NCBI GenBank assembly: GCA_014529385.2
Contig: CM043964.1
Location: 131,789,420-131,853,419 of the forward strand
Length of the DNA: 64,000 nt
From: Adiantum capillus-veneris
Lineage: Eukaryota; Streptophyta; Polypodiopsida; Polypodiales; Pteridaceae
Direction: 5' to 3'
A program made the position numbers and the translations under genes. The notes beneath the pieces are model-generated. The model ran no database searches. It was not told the origin of the DNA and saw only the letters and a list, made by a program, of their open reading frames with translations. How positions within the stretch are numbered: the first letter of the stretch is position 1; every line of letters starts with the position of its first letter. Below are positions 23,101 through 35,235 of this stretch, piece after piece.

Positions 23101-26100
23101 CTACTATCCATTGTGTTATGGAGGTTTTAGCACAAGGCGGTTTGAAGGTCCACCCACCTATCCAAGCTAGATCTATAGAAACAAAGCTATCTCTACTGTT
23201 TCAAAGTCAGGGTGTTGATTGGAATGTAGCTACTTTGTTTTACTTACCATGGATTGTTTGTGGAAAAGCCTCCACACTTGGCCAACCTACTATCCAATTG
23301 TGTTATACAGGTTTTAACATAAGATGTTTGGAAGGTCCACACCTGTCCAAGCTAGCTCCTTTGAAATGAAGCTATCTCTATTGTTTCATGGTCAATGTGT
23401 GTGAATGGAGTGTATCTACTTTTTTTATTACCATGGATGGTTTGGGACAGAGGTCCACCACTTGTCCAACCTACTATCTATTGTGTTATTGAGGTTTTAG
23501 CCGAAGGTTGTTTGAAGGTCCACCACCTGTTTAAGCTAGCTCTATCGAGCAGTCCTATCTCTAGAGTCTGATCACGTGGATGGTTTGGGGTAGAGGTCCA
23601 CCACTTGTCCAACCTACTAACCATTTTGTTATGGAGATTTTAGCCTATGGTGGTTTGAAGGTCCATCACCTATCCAAGATATCTCTATTGAATAGTACTA
23701 TCTATAGTCTAATGATGTGGATGGTTTGCGGTAGAGGTCCGACACTTTTCCAACCTACTATCCATTGTGTTATTGAGGCTTTAGCCCAAGGTGGTTTGAA
23801 GGTCCACCACCTGTCCAAGCTAGATCTATTGAAAAAATCTATCTCTATTGTTCAAAGGTCAATGTGTGAATGGAGTAGAGCTAGCTATTATGTTTACTAC
23901 CATTGATGGTTTGGGACAAAGGTCCACCACTTTTCCAACCTATTGACCATTGCGTTGTAGAGTTTTTAGACCAAGGTTGTTTGAAGATCCACCACCTATC
24001 TATCAATATTGTTTGAAGGTTAAAGTGTGAATGGAGTCTAGCTACTATGTTTACTATCATGAAGGGTTTGGGACAGAGGTCCATCACTTGTCCAACATAC
24101 TAACCATTGTGTTATAGAGGCTTTAGCCCAAGGTGGTTTGAAGGTCCACCACCTTTCCAAGCTAGCTCTATTTAATAGTCCTATCTCTACTCTAATAGCG
24201 TGGATAGTTTGGGGTAGAGGTCTAGCACTTGTCCAACCTACTATCCATTGTGTTATTTTGGTTCTCGCCCAAGGTGGTATGAAAGTCCACCACCTATCCA
24301 AGCTAGATGTATTGAAATAAGCTACCTCTATTGTTTGAAGGTCAATGTGCGAATGGAGTGTAACTACCTTGTTTACTACAATGTATGGTTTGGGCAAAGG
24401 ACAATCACTTGTCCAACCTACTACCCATTGTGTTATGCAGGTTTTAGCCCTATGTGGTTTGAAGATCCACAACCTGTCCAACCTCGCTCTATTGAATCTC
24501 TACTCTGATAGCATGGATGGTTTTGGCTAGAGGTCCAACTCTTGTCGAACCTACTATCCATTGTGTTATGCAGGTTTTAGCCCAATGCGGTTTGAAGGTC
24601 CACCACCTATCCAAGCTAGATCTATTGAAAGAAGCTATCTCTATTGTTTGAAGTTCAATGTGTGAATAAAGTAGAGCTACTATTTTTACTAACATTGATG
24701 GTTTGGGACAAAGGTCCACCACTTGTCGAAGCTACTAACCATTGCGTTATGGAAGTTTTAGCCCAAGGTTGTTTGAAGATCCACCACCTATCCAACCTAG
24801 TTGTATGGAAAGAATCTATCACTATTGTTTGAAGGTTATAGTGTTAATGCAGTCTAGCTACTATGTTTACTACCATGAAGGGTTTGGGACAAAGGTCCAT
24901 CACTTTTCCAACCTACTAACCATTGTGTTATGGAGGTTTTAGCCCAAGGTGGTTTGAAGGTCCACCACTTGTCAAAGCTAGCTCTATTGAATAGTCCTAT
25001 CTCGAGTCTGATGACGTGGATGGTTTGGTGTAGTGGTATGGCACTTTCCCAACCTACTATCCATTGTGTTATTGAGGTTTTAGCCCAAGGTGGTTTGAAG
25101 TTCCACCACCTGTCCAAGCTAGATCTATTGAAAGAAGCTATCTCTATTGTTTAAAGGTCAATGTGTGAATGGAGTAGAGCTACTATGTTTACTAACATTG
25201 ATGGTTAGGGACAGAGGTCCACCACTTTTCCAACCTACTAACTATTTCCTTATAGAGGTTTTAGCCTAAGGTTGTTTGAAGATCCACCACCTATCCAAAC
25301 TAGCTCTATTGAAAGAATCTATCACTATCGTTTGAAGGTTAAAGTGTGAATGGAGTCTAGCTACTATGTTTACTAGGATGAAGGTTTTGGGACAGAGGTC
25401 CATCACTTGTCCAACCTACTAACTATTGTGTTATGGAGGTTCTAGCCCAAGGTGGCTTTAAGATCCACCACCTATCCAAGCTAGCTCTATTCAATAGTCC
25501 TATCTGTACTCTCATAGCGTGGAAGGTTTGTGGTAGAGGTCTAACACTTGTCCAACCTATTCTCTATTGTGTTATTGATGTTCTAGCCCAAGGTGGTTTG
25601 AAGGTCCACCACCTCTCCAAGCTAGCTCTATTGAAAGAATCTATTTCTATTGTTTGAAGGTCAACATGTGAATGGAGTGTAACTACCTTGTTTACTACCA
25701 TGGATGGTTTGGGCAGAGGACCATCCCTTGTCCAACTTACTAGCCATTTTTTAATGCAGGTTTTAGCCCTATGTGGTTTGAAGGTCCACAAATTGTCGAA
25801 GCTTGCTCTATTGAATAGTCCTATCTCTACTCTGATAGCGTGGATGGTTTCGGCTAGAGGTCCAACCTACTATGCATTGTGTTATGGAGGTTTTAGCCCA
25901 AGGCAGTTTGAAGGTCCACCACCTATCCAAGCTAGATCTATTGAAAGAATCTATCTCTATTGTTTGAAGTTCAATGTGTGAATGGAGTGTAGCTATGATG
26001 TTTACTACCATGGATGGTTTGGGGTAGAGATGCACCGCTTGTCTAGCCTACTAGATATTTTGTTATGGAGGTTTTACCCCAAGGCGGTTTGAAGGTCCAC

Positions 26101-26268
26101 CACCTGTCTAAGCTAGCTCTATTGAAAATTCATACCTCTATTGTTTGAAGGTAAATGTGCGAATGGAATGTAGCTACTAGGATTACTACCATGGATTGTT
26201 TGGGGCAGAGGTCCACCACTTGTGCAACCTACTTTCCAGTGTGTTCTGGAGTTTAAGCCCAGGTTGGT
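20150..26268 (+). repeat. satellite block 4 (forward) with ~1.3-kb higher-order repeat
   Basis: This is a forward-oriented satellite. A marked monomer variant (AGAGGACCATCACTTGTC, then GCAGGTTTTAGCCCTATG) recurs near 20395, 21660, 22975, 24395 and 25720. That gives a higher-order unit of about 1.27-1.42 kb, mixing ~180-bp and ~140-bp monomers. Other types recur in the same order: one with GTAGAGCTACTATG and CATTGATGG, and one with GAGTCTAGCTAC and CATGAAGGG. The tract 22985-23400 has a dense cluster of odd insertions and is poorer than its surroundings. The block ends in the duplicated octamer next to the transposon at 26277. Confidence 0.92.
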
Positions 26269-26276
26269 TTGAAGGT
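26269..26276. repeat. 8-bp target site duplication of the hAT element (right end)
   Basis: The octamer ttgaaggt lies directly beside the terminal TAGGGATTT. It is the exact reverse complement of accttcaa at 60789-60796, beside the other end. Eight-base duplications are characteristic of hAT elements. Confidence 0.85.
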
Positions 26277-27114
<838 letters not shown>

Positions 27115-28711
27115 TGATGGTGGGAAATGACATGCCATATGGGGTGGCCTCTACACCACACATAGCCTAAACATCCCAAAGCATCATCTCATGGTAGGAG
27201 TAATCCTATAGGCAGGAAGGGGCACCACCTAGCATAAGTGCGTCTAGGACGCAAACATACATGACCTAGAGTAGCAAAAGTGAAATGCCCTCTAGGTAAT
27301 CAATTTGAAATGGTGGTATAGCAGATGTCCATATGTAAGAAAATGCCTAATCACTAGTCATTAGTGTGTGCACGAGGGAGGTATGTGAAAAGCTCGGAAC
27401 AGGGCACACTGACTAGTGGGAGAGATTGCACGTGATGGAGCACAAGCAAGGTGATATACAAGAGACGAAACATCCCGTGATTAGGGGGAAATCAAAATAG
27501 AGACTGGACCACAAAGATCAAAACAGATTTTTACCCTTTATTGGCGATGATGATACTTACAAGTGGTGGTCTTGACGACTACAAACCTGGTTCTTGGCAT
27601 TAGGGATGCATCATGGAATGTAGGCGCCATATGGTGCATGGCGAGGTTGAAGTTAGCGGGGAGGTTAGTTGAGGGGGGACATCAAGACGATGCGGCCATG
27701 ATGACATCAATCACCAACATCGAGAGCGGCCCAAGGTAGCATGTCATTGATGCCTTCAATCCAAGCGTGCTCATGTTGCTTGGTGGGAGAGTAGTGACTA
27801 CTTCATGTGCATAGAGTGGTCATGATTAGTAACTCAACCATGATGTGGTGAATCATGGGGAGAATGGTGATGTTGCCAATGCTAAAATGCTCAAGCTTGC
27901 AACCAAACATGATGCCATCATCTCTCAAGCATGGGTGCACTACGTGCTTAGTGATGCTTACAATGTAGAGTGCATGGAGCTAGTGTGCTCTTCCTTCACT
28001 TGTGTGTTGTGTCTCTGTGTCCCCTTTGTGCTAAGAGGAGGCCTCTTTATATAGGTTTGAGAGGTGGTCCTTACCCAATGGTCATTGCAAATATCCATTG
28101 GTCGATGTAGAAGGTCTAGATGCCTCTCTAGTAAGAGAGATGGAGAGAGAAGGTAGAGATAGAGAGAGAGAAAAGAGTGGGGGTGGGGAGACTTTTTTTT
28201 ACAATCCACTAGCCATGGCTAGTGTAAGGTTTCCAGTTTCTGAAACCTTAAAGATTGTATAAAGCTTAATCAAACTGATATGGTTATTGAAAAAGCAATG
28301 TGGAATTGTCCGACTTTGGCAAATATTGGTATTTTTGGAATCTTAAGCACAACAAACCCCAAGCTAAAAATTTTCAGATTTAAATTCGGACAAAAACTGA
28401 TCCCGCTAGTCCTTCCAGAAGATTCAATGTAAATTAAATTATTAAGAAAAATTAAAGGGTTGCAGTAATCATTTAAGCATAGACTTTATTAAAGGCCTCC
28501 CAAATATCTACAAGATATTTATTAATTAAGCAAAAATAGGTCAAAATATAGCAGAATTGATATTTTAAAAGTTGGTAGGTAATGGGAGAGTCATCACTGA
28601 CCTGCCAAGGACTCATTTAGCTGCAAGGGGCGCCATCTGGATCTGTAGGGCTGCTTGAGCTGCAAGCAACTGCTTTTTCCAGCCTGCGAAGAGCTTATGA
28701 GTGCTAGAAAA

Positions 28712-28720
28712 CTATAAATA
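28712..28720 (+). promoter_or_regulatory. TATA-like box in the 3.5-kb insertion
   Basis: CTATAAATA is followed 30-40 bp later by a pyrimidine-rich start region (ACACTCTCTCTCATC). This is the usual layout of the U3/R border of an LTR promoter. Expression is not shown. Confidence 0.5.
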
Positions 28721-29204
28721 GGACCCCTTGCTTCACAATTTGACAGACTCGGAGCCTTGACACACTCTCTCTCATCTAGAGAGACCGCTACGCAGAAATC
28801 ACTAGAGATTAAGTTCTAGTTGATTAACTTAAACGGTAATTAACCTAATCCTTCTTAATTAGCAAGGCTAGATTAATCTATTTTCTTAATAAATTAAATA
28901 TTAGTCCTATGTAAACTCATAAATCCTCTCTTAATTAAATATTCTCTTCTCATTGTTGTAATTAAAGCTTGGGAATATTAAGCTAATTAATTATCCTATC
29001 ATATTAAGGTTAAAATTATCCAAATTAACCATAAATTAATAGGAAATATATGAATTAAGTTTAGATTAGGCTGAGGTAATTACCAAAGATGAATTAGATA
29101 GTTATTAAGCTAGAAAAATTATCTTATAATTCTCTGAGTAATTTTCATAATTATTTAGGCAGAATTACACTATTTTTTAAAAAAAATTAAAGGGGAAAAT
29201 AATC

Positions 29205-29860
29205 AAATTGATTCAAAATGATTTGAGTTATTTATCAGAGGTTAATTACATGTTAGGAAAAGTATGATAGTTATTTGAAGCTCAGATAATTATTTTACCT
29301 AATTACTTTAGCAGAAATACCCTATTTTTAGGAAAAATTAAAAGAGGGAAATTACTAAATTGATTCCAATTGCTTTGAGTTATTTATCAGAGGTTAGTTA
29401 CACCTTAGAGAAACCATGATAATTATGTTTCCCTTAGATAATTAGTTTAACTAATTACTTTAGCAGTAATACTCTATTTTTAGGACAACTTGAAAGGGGG
29501 AAAATAGCAAATTGATTCCAATTGCTTTGAGTTATTTATCAGAGGTTAATTACATGTTAAGGAACTTGTGATAATTATTTCAAGCTCAAATAATTAATTT
29601 ACCTAATTATTTTAGCAAAAATACTCCGTTTTAAAGAAAAATTAAAAGGGAAAAAATAGTAAATTGATTCAAATGCTTTGAGTTATTTATTAGAGGTTAG
29701 TTACACCTTAGGGAAACTATGATAATTATGTTTTTCTTAGATAATTAGTTTACCTAATTATCCTAATAAAATTACATTATTTTTAGAGAAAAATAAAAGG
29801 GAAAAAATAGTAAATTGATCCAAATAACCTTTGAAGTAATTATCAGAGGTAGAACACACC
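29205..29860 (+). repeat. ~150-bp tandem repeat inside the 3.5-kb insertion
   Basis: GAGTTATTTATCAGAGGTTA recurs at about 29224, 29377, 29528 and 29676, with a diverged copy near 29830. Two types alternate: one with AATTACATGTTA and one with AGTTACACCTTA after the shared box. This makes a two-monomer higher-order unit of about 300 bp. Confidence 0.85.
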
Positions 29861-30438
29861 TTGAAGAATCCGTGATAAATACCCCAACCCCATATAGATA
29901 GTTTAAATATTTATCTTCATTAAAAGTAATCGATTTTGCATATAAAATAGAGAAAGGAAATTAGTAAATGAATTTATCTAGATACCTGAGGTCCAAAATC
30001 ACTGTTGAAGGGTGGGAAAATTACCTCAGCATAAATGGTTGGTATAACAAATTACTATTAGTGAAATTTTGCCTAAATTAGACCATAAGTATAGGAGGGA
30101 AAGGTTATAAATCAAATTAATGAAAATTCCTAAAGATAGAACATATCCAATTACAAGTTAGGGTGAGTAATCCATTAGCCGATAAAAAATTATAATTTAC
30201 TAAGGTTTAAAAAAATGGAATATAGACGAAGGATAAACCTAGTTAAAGGGCTTCCGTAATTATATGGTAATTATGGAAAATTACTTATAGTATAAAGAAG
30301 TTACAGGAAGAATATTTCATCCAATTAACCATCAAGGATACCTACTTAATCCAAAAATCCTTATTTTCGGATAAAAAGAAAAAAAAAGATTATTCAATTA
30401 AACTTCTAATCGATTAGTCTTTTTATAAGGCTGTCGAC

Positions 30439-30564
30439 ATGGCTCCAAAGAGAACCAGAGGAAATCCTCTTACCGAGGAAGAGGATGTTAGCAACAAAAT
30501 AAATAAAGCCACTAATGACCATGAGGCTAGGCCTAGCCATAGGCCGACGGAGAAAAGTTTGTAG
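30439..30564 (+). other. 41-codon open frame in the 3.5-kb insertion
   Basis: The frame starts ATGGCTCCAAAGAGAACC and encodes a basic, charged peptide (MAPKRTRGNPLTEEEDV...). Several plant gypsy Gag proteins begin in a similar way, so this may be a Gag start or a leader reading frame. It ends with TAG and nothing continues it. Function unknown. Confidence 0.3.
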
Positions 30565-32166
30565 GCTCCAACACTACAACAAATGGCCGATCAATCCCAA
30601 GTGGGTTTCCCATTATTCAATTAAGTCTTTAAATAGTTTAAACTTCTTTTATAAGTTACCATTGCATACGTAAAGAGTGAGTAAGAATCAGGAAAGGAAT
30701 AATTGACCAAAAACGGAAGGTAACTTCCAACGTGCATTTGTTTTTAATATAGGAAAGAATTGTTTGGGTTAAAATTGGTTGAATTAGGAAATATATGATT
30801 GATCATCCTTAAGACAACTTGTCTCAAGATACCTCTGACTCCTTGGTATAGTTTGATGATAATGATTGGCTTTCTAGCCACGTATAAGTCGGTTACCCCC
30901 ATGAACGATGACTTTCTACTCCGCTTCATGTCTTGATGTTTCTACATAAGTTAGGATACCGTTTTTAATTATAGGGGAGCCGCCCGTTTGTATGGGCAAC
31001 TGGTTTGGTGTATGGGCACCCGGAACCTTGGGTGGGGGTTTATCCACTCCGGATTATGAATAAGGAATGGGTGCCGTTTTTTCACCCTTAGGTGGTCTTG
31101 AGACAAGAAGAGTACTGGTCATGGTTATTATGGACAATGTTTTGATTGACAGTACCCTGTCTTAAGTTTAAAGATGTCTGTTTGCTAAAAGAATGTTTTC
31201 AATACTGTTTTCAAGGGTTGTTTTAATGAAATCCTGTTATGAAGGATAAAAGGAATCATTATTTTAATTGTGATAAGAACGTGGTAGTAATTAAATAACA
31301 AAAGAATCATGTGTGAGTGCGGGGTGGTAAGTGGGGATTGACTAAGGTTGTCAATCATGGACGGGTGGACCTGATTAGTCAGATAACTATCCATCCCTAT
31401 GCACTAAAACGTTCAGAAAACTTCTTCACTTGAAAGAGGAGTCCACCAGCAGTTATGCCCACACATATGTTAGTGGAGAAAAAGCGTTGGTTGAGGATAC
31501 CTTAGCCAAAATTGTGGAAGTTATAGGCCGAAATAGTTTTTTTTTTAACTTTTAATACGTTGTCCTGTTTCTGCTGCGAGACAGGACTAGGTCTTCTTCT
31601 AAGGCTATAGACCCAAGCCACTGTCAATGGTAAAGGACTATTCCTTGTATTTTTCTTGTTTAGAGACTAATTTTTATCAGACCTAGAGACCTGTCAAGGA
31701 TCCCATCCCGATCTTGGTGTAGGCGGGTTGGGGACCTTACAGCTAGGTTATTAGGGAAGACCGGGGGTTTTGGGCATTTACAAGGGTTTTGTGGATGGTT
31801 CGGGTGGTCGGTGTGAGGTTTTAGTGCTGTTGGAGTCGGTTTTTGTCGTGAAAGGCCGAGATGTTATGTGTTACCTCCTTTCGGTGCTCGCCGTGGTGCT
31901 GGCTGGGGCGTGCCTTCGGTGCCACTTCTTGTTTTGGTGTTGGCGACACGCGAGTTAGCCGCCTTCTTTCCTTTGGTGTTGATGTCATATTTTCCTTTTC
32001 TTTTTTTTATTGTGAGTGTGTATATGTGTATGTGCATGTATGTGTGTGTATGTATGAGTATATGTGGTGTCTATAGTGTGTATCATATATGGTAAGTATG
32101 TGTGTAGTGCCATGTGTGGGAACGAGAGAAGGAGGGGGCGGGGGTGGTTTTTTATCACTTACGTGG

Positions 32167-32167
<1 letters not shown>

Positions 32168-32230
<63 letters not shown>
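32168..32230. repeat. (TA)n microsatellite in the left gypsy I LTR
   Basis: About 31 TA units are present. The matching place in the right LTR (about 40509-40520) has only five, so the tract expanded or shrank after insertion. Confidence 0.97.
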
Positions 32231-32233
<3 letters not shown>

Positions 32234-32330
32234 CGTTTACTGCACGCAGGGAAAACGGAGCGACGAGAGGGGAAGGCGCTGGGGAAGATGGGAGGAGAGA
32301 GTGCGTGTGTGCGTGTGTGTAGTGTGTAGG

Positions 32331-32334
<4 letters not shown>

Positions 32335-32409
<75 letters not shown>
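32335..32409. repeat. (GA)n microsatellite in the left gypsy I LTR
   Basis: An uninterrupted GA tract. The right LTR has the related tract at 40738-40834 but displaced relative to flanking sequence, consistent with slippage. Confidence 0.97.
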
Positions 32410-32411
<2 letters not shown>

Positions 32412-32937
32412 GGGGTGAGGTGGCGAGGGAGGGAGTGGGTGTGTGGGTTGTGGGAGAGAGAGAGAGAGAGATGGTCTCATGCGCCTACAGGCTGGTCCAA
32501 AGGACGCGCAAGGGGGGAGGAGAGATAGGGGGGGTAGGGTTGCTTTCGGCCGTCTTTGAGCGAGGAAGGGGGGGAAATTAAATGGGGTCAAAGGATGGGA
32601 TATGAGGGAGAGGGAGAGTTGCATTATTATCGTCCCCTTATGTGTTGTTCACACACAGCGTGAGATAGAAGAGAGAGAAGAAAGGGGGAACAGAGGTAGT
32701 GAGAGAGGGGAGCGATTAGGGGGGGGGGGGGGGGGCGTGGCCTGCCGGTGGGAAGATAACAAGGGGAAGGAGAGAGAGGCGTGTGCGAGGCAAAGAAAGG
32801 GGAAATGAGAGAGAGAGTGCGGATCATAATGAAAGAGAGAGATTTTGAAGAGAAAAAAACGGCATCCGCCATTTGTTTCCTAGGGCCTCAGTTCTCCAGC
32901 TGAGCTAGAGAGCAGTGCAGATAACCCGACGTCATTA

Positions 32938-32951
32938 TCCCTCCCCCTAAG
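32938..32951 (-). promoter_or_regulatory. gypsy I polypurine tract
   Basis: On the minus strand TTAGGGGGAGGGA lies immediately before the 3' LTR. This is the expected place for the plus-strand primer of reverse transcription. Confidence 0.7.
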
Positions 32952-33409
32952 GTTAGGGGCATTCATGCCTCTAACACATCTGTTTGATCATAGTCGTCGG
33001 AGGTGGAGGTTGATGGTGTATCTTCGTCAGGAATGACAATTGGTGGAGCTTGATCAAATCGAAGAAAATAAGGTTTGAGCCGCCAACCATTTTCCCTGGT
33101 TTATGAAGTTTTCCATTAGCTTATATAAGCTGGTAACTTCCATTGGCATAATTTTTCTTGATGATGAAAGGGCCTTCATATCGGCGTAGGAGTTTCTTAT
33201 CTTTGCGTGTGTCGAAGCGATTGTCGTAGCGGAGCACCAACATTTCTTTCTGTAATTCTTTTTGTCAAAGATGCTGGTTGAAACTAAGTCGTCTGTGCTC
33301 TGCTTGTGCCGCATAATAATTTATTGCTTCTTCTCTATCCAGCTGTCGTCTTTCCAAGTCGATGATATGATCTCTCAAATGCATGTTGGGCCGCTCTGAG
33401 ACTTTGTAG

Positions 33410-34100
33410 TTACACTTCAATGGGCAAGATTGCTTTCTTACCAAATACCAAATGATACGGTGTGAATCCCAAGGATGTACGGAATGAGGTTCTGTAGGCC
33501 CACAAAGCTGGTAGTAGGTACTTATCCCAGTCTCCAGGATGATTGTTTACCTGCTTGGTAATAATTTCAGAAACCATTCCATTCACCTTTTCAACTAGGC
33601 CATTACATTGAGGATAATATGGTGAAGAGTGCCTCCTTGTAATGCCAAGTTTCTGCATTAATTCTCCTACCAAGTCTGATCTAAAACCTGGCCCTCTATC
33701 AGAGATGATCTCTAATGGTGTGCCAAACCTACAACATATGTGCTCGTAGATAAACTTAGCTACCTCTACCGCTGTGATTCTAGTAGTGGCTGTAGCTTCC
33801 GCCCATCTAGTCATATAGTCAACTCCCATGATGATGTAAAATTTCCCTGAGCTGGCCCTAGGCAATGGTCCTATGGCATCGATACCCCACTTTTCAAATG
33901 GTCCATATGAAAGGATAGATGTCTACGATTTAGGAATAAGTGACCTAGTGCCGCCCTTTTGACACAACTTACACGTCTTCCACCAGTGGTGTACATCACG
34001 GTTGAGGCTAGGCCATATGAAGCCAGCCTGCAAGATTTTCCTACTTGTTATGTCTAGGGCAAAGTGACCACCACAAACCCCATCATGACAACTAGCAATT
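33410..34100 (-). pseudogene. gypsy I integrase
   Basis: Integrase joins the element DNA to the host chromosome. The zinc-binding HHCC part is readable at about 33950-34095 (CHDGVCGGHFALD, then WWKTCKLCQKGG). It is separated from the catalytic core by a stop near 33930. The core at 33410-33865 shows the DDE triad: Asp in MGVDYMTRW, Asp in IISDRGPGF, and Glu in CNGLVEKVNG. WDKYLLPALWAYRTSFRTSLGFTP follows, as usual in gypsy integrases. The C-terminal region towards 33054 is short and out of frame. The catalytic residues survive although the frame is broken. Confidence 0.85.
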
Positions 34101-34102
34101 AC

Positions 34103-35235
34103 TCACATGATTTCATGAGAGAGAGGGACCTTCCTAAGTATTTGGTCCTTACCCTTACAGTACAAACCGTTATTGATGAGCCGATACCTTGTGGCCTTCC
34201 GCGTCAGCCATTGCTTCTGTCCCTTTGTTAAATCCGATGGGCATTCCCCTGTTTCCAAAAATTGCATGATATCAGGTAAGGCATCACTACCTGGAAATAG
34301 AGGGAGCTTTAGCTTTATAGCCCCAACCACCACTTCCTGCAGTCTTTCATTTGCTAGGGCATCTGCTTCATGGTTTTGAGCCCTTGGGATATGGTGTATT
34401 TGAACTTCTTCAAACTTACCCAACAAGGTTTTCACACCACTTAAGTGAGTCCTCAAGCTAGGATTTTTGCATGTCCATACTCCATTTACTTGCCTTACCA
34501 AAAGTAGAGCATCCCAAAATACATTAAGGCGCTTTACCCCTTGTGAGATGCACCATTGTAAACCCTGGTTAGTGCTGCATACTCAGCTTCATTGCTAGAA
34601 TGTGAATCTAACAATTGGCCAAGATAAAATACCTTGATACCTTTGCCATCAAAGACCACTATGCCTACAACTGCTTTGTCGGATGCTCGCTTGTAGGCTC
34701 CATCAAAGTAGAGAGAGTGTGCTCCTTCCACCATTGGTGGTACTGGAAGTGATCGAATTTCTTCCCCTTTAGATTGCTTCTCCTTCCTCTCAAACCCTTG
34801 GTAGGTCATGAGTTCCCCTAGGCTTGCCCTTGTCATGCTTTCCACCTGTACCGTGTAGTCAAATTCTTGCAGACGATCTAGCCATTTAGTAATCCTAGCA
34901 GAAACATCCATGTGTTGTACAACATAGGGAAACATCTCATCCATGGTTAGAATCACAAATTGCTTAGGCAACAAATATGACCTAAACTTTGCAGTTGCAA
35001 ATCTAAGAGCTAAGACTAGGTGTTTTACATGGGTGAAACCTTTCTTTGCTACTGTCATCATTCGACTAGAGAAGTAAATTGGCCTCATGAAAGATGTTGT
35101 TGTATCCTTTTGGAGTAGCACAACCCCCAATGAGTCATCACCCACACTTGAGGTGACATATGTTGTAGTGATGTTCGCTTTCCTCGTCCCAGGTGAAAGT
35201 TGATTTTTGAGTGAGCTGTTGCAGTGGTAGAGCAA
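34103..35235 (-). pseudogene. gypsy I RNase H and second RNase H-like domain
   Basis: Two RNase H-related modules follow the reverse transcriptase. The first (about 34850-35150) has the connecting pattern PIYFSSRMM, then LALRFATAKFRSYLLPK and KWLDRLQEFDYTV. The second (34534-34740) has SLYFDGAYKRASDKAVVG and SHSSNEAEYAALTR. These match the Asp and Glu motifs of the archaeal-type RNase H that Tat-lineage elements have added. The remainder continues in another frame (34103-34501) towards the integrase, with HIPRAQNHEADALANERL as the end of the second domain. Frames change near 34520. Confidence 0.8.

Larger units (their letters stand above)
28223..31741 (+). mobile_element. 3.5-kb TG...CA insertion, probable solo LTR
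   Basis: The insert starts TGTAAGGTTT and ends ACCTTACA and is flanked on both sides by gctag (28218-28222 and 31742-31746). The undisturbed LTR at 40100-40115 shows the empty site. TG...CA ends with a 5-bp duplication indicate integration by a retroviral-type integrase. The terminal sequence is not repeated inside, so this is best read as a solo LTR of unusual length. A TATA-like box (CTATAAATA, 28712-28720) precedes a possible transcript start. A short frame of 41 residues starting MAPKRTRGNPL lies at 30439-30564. No polymerase domain is seen. Confidence 0.72.
27115..32934 (-). repeat. gypsy I 3' LTR (left), interrupted
   Basis: The LTR is in two parts, 27115-28222 and 31747-32934, interrupted by the insertion 28223-31741. 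It begins TGATGGTGGG and ends GACGTCA, like the right LTR. It carries a (TA)n tract at about 32168-32230 that is almost absent from the right LTR, a (GA)n tract at 32335-32409, and a G run near 32720. Small open frames in it (for example near 27845) are shared with the other LTR and are not genes. Confidence 0.85.

Noticed and set aside
8221-26110. Many open frames of 60-190 codons such as those starting MVWGRGPPLVQPTIHC or MVDLCPKPSMVVNIV on both strands
   Set aside because: They are produced by the ~180-bp satellite, whose period is divisible by three; they repeat with the monomer, exist on both strands and follow the array, not any gene signal.
8166-26276. CRISPR-like array of repeats and spacers
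   Set aside because: The whole monomer repeats, not only short boxes; the spacing is 90/180 bp, no unique spacers or cas genes exist, and the setting is a plant genome.
8166-26276. Centromere
   Set aside because: Monomer length and higher-order structure are suggestive, but nothing in the sequence proves centromeric function, so it is not called.
27845-28209. Small frames near 27845-28209 and the matching ones at 39741-40096
   Set aside because: They lie in both copies of the gypsy I LTR and show no protein similarity to each other beyond the DNA repeat.
31770-32095. Plus-strand frames of 62-75 codons near the start of the second half of the left gypsy I LTR
   Set aside because: They are present in degraded form in the other LTR and show no coding features.
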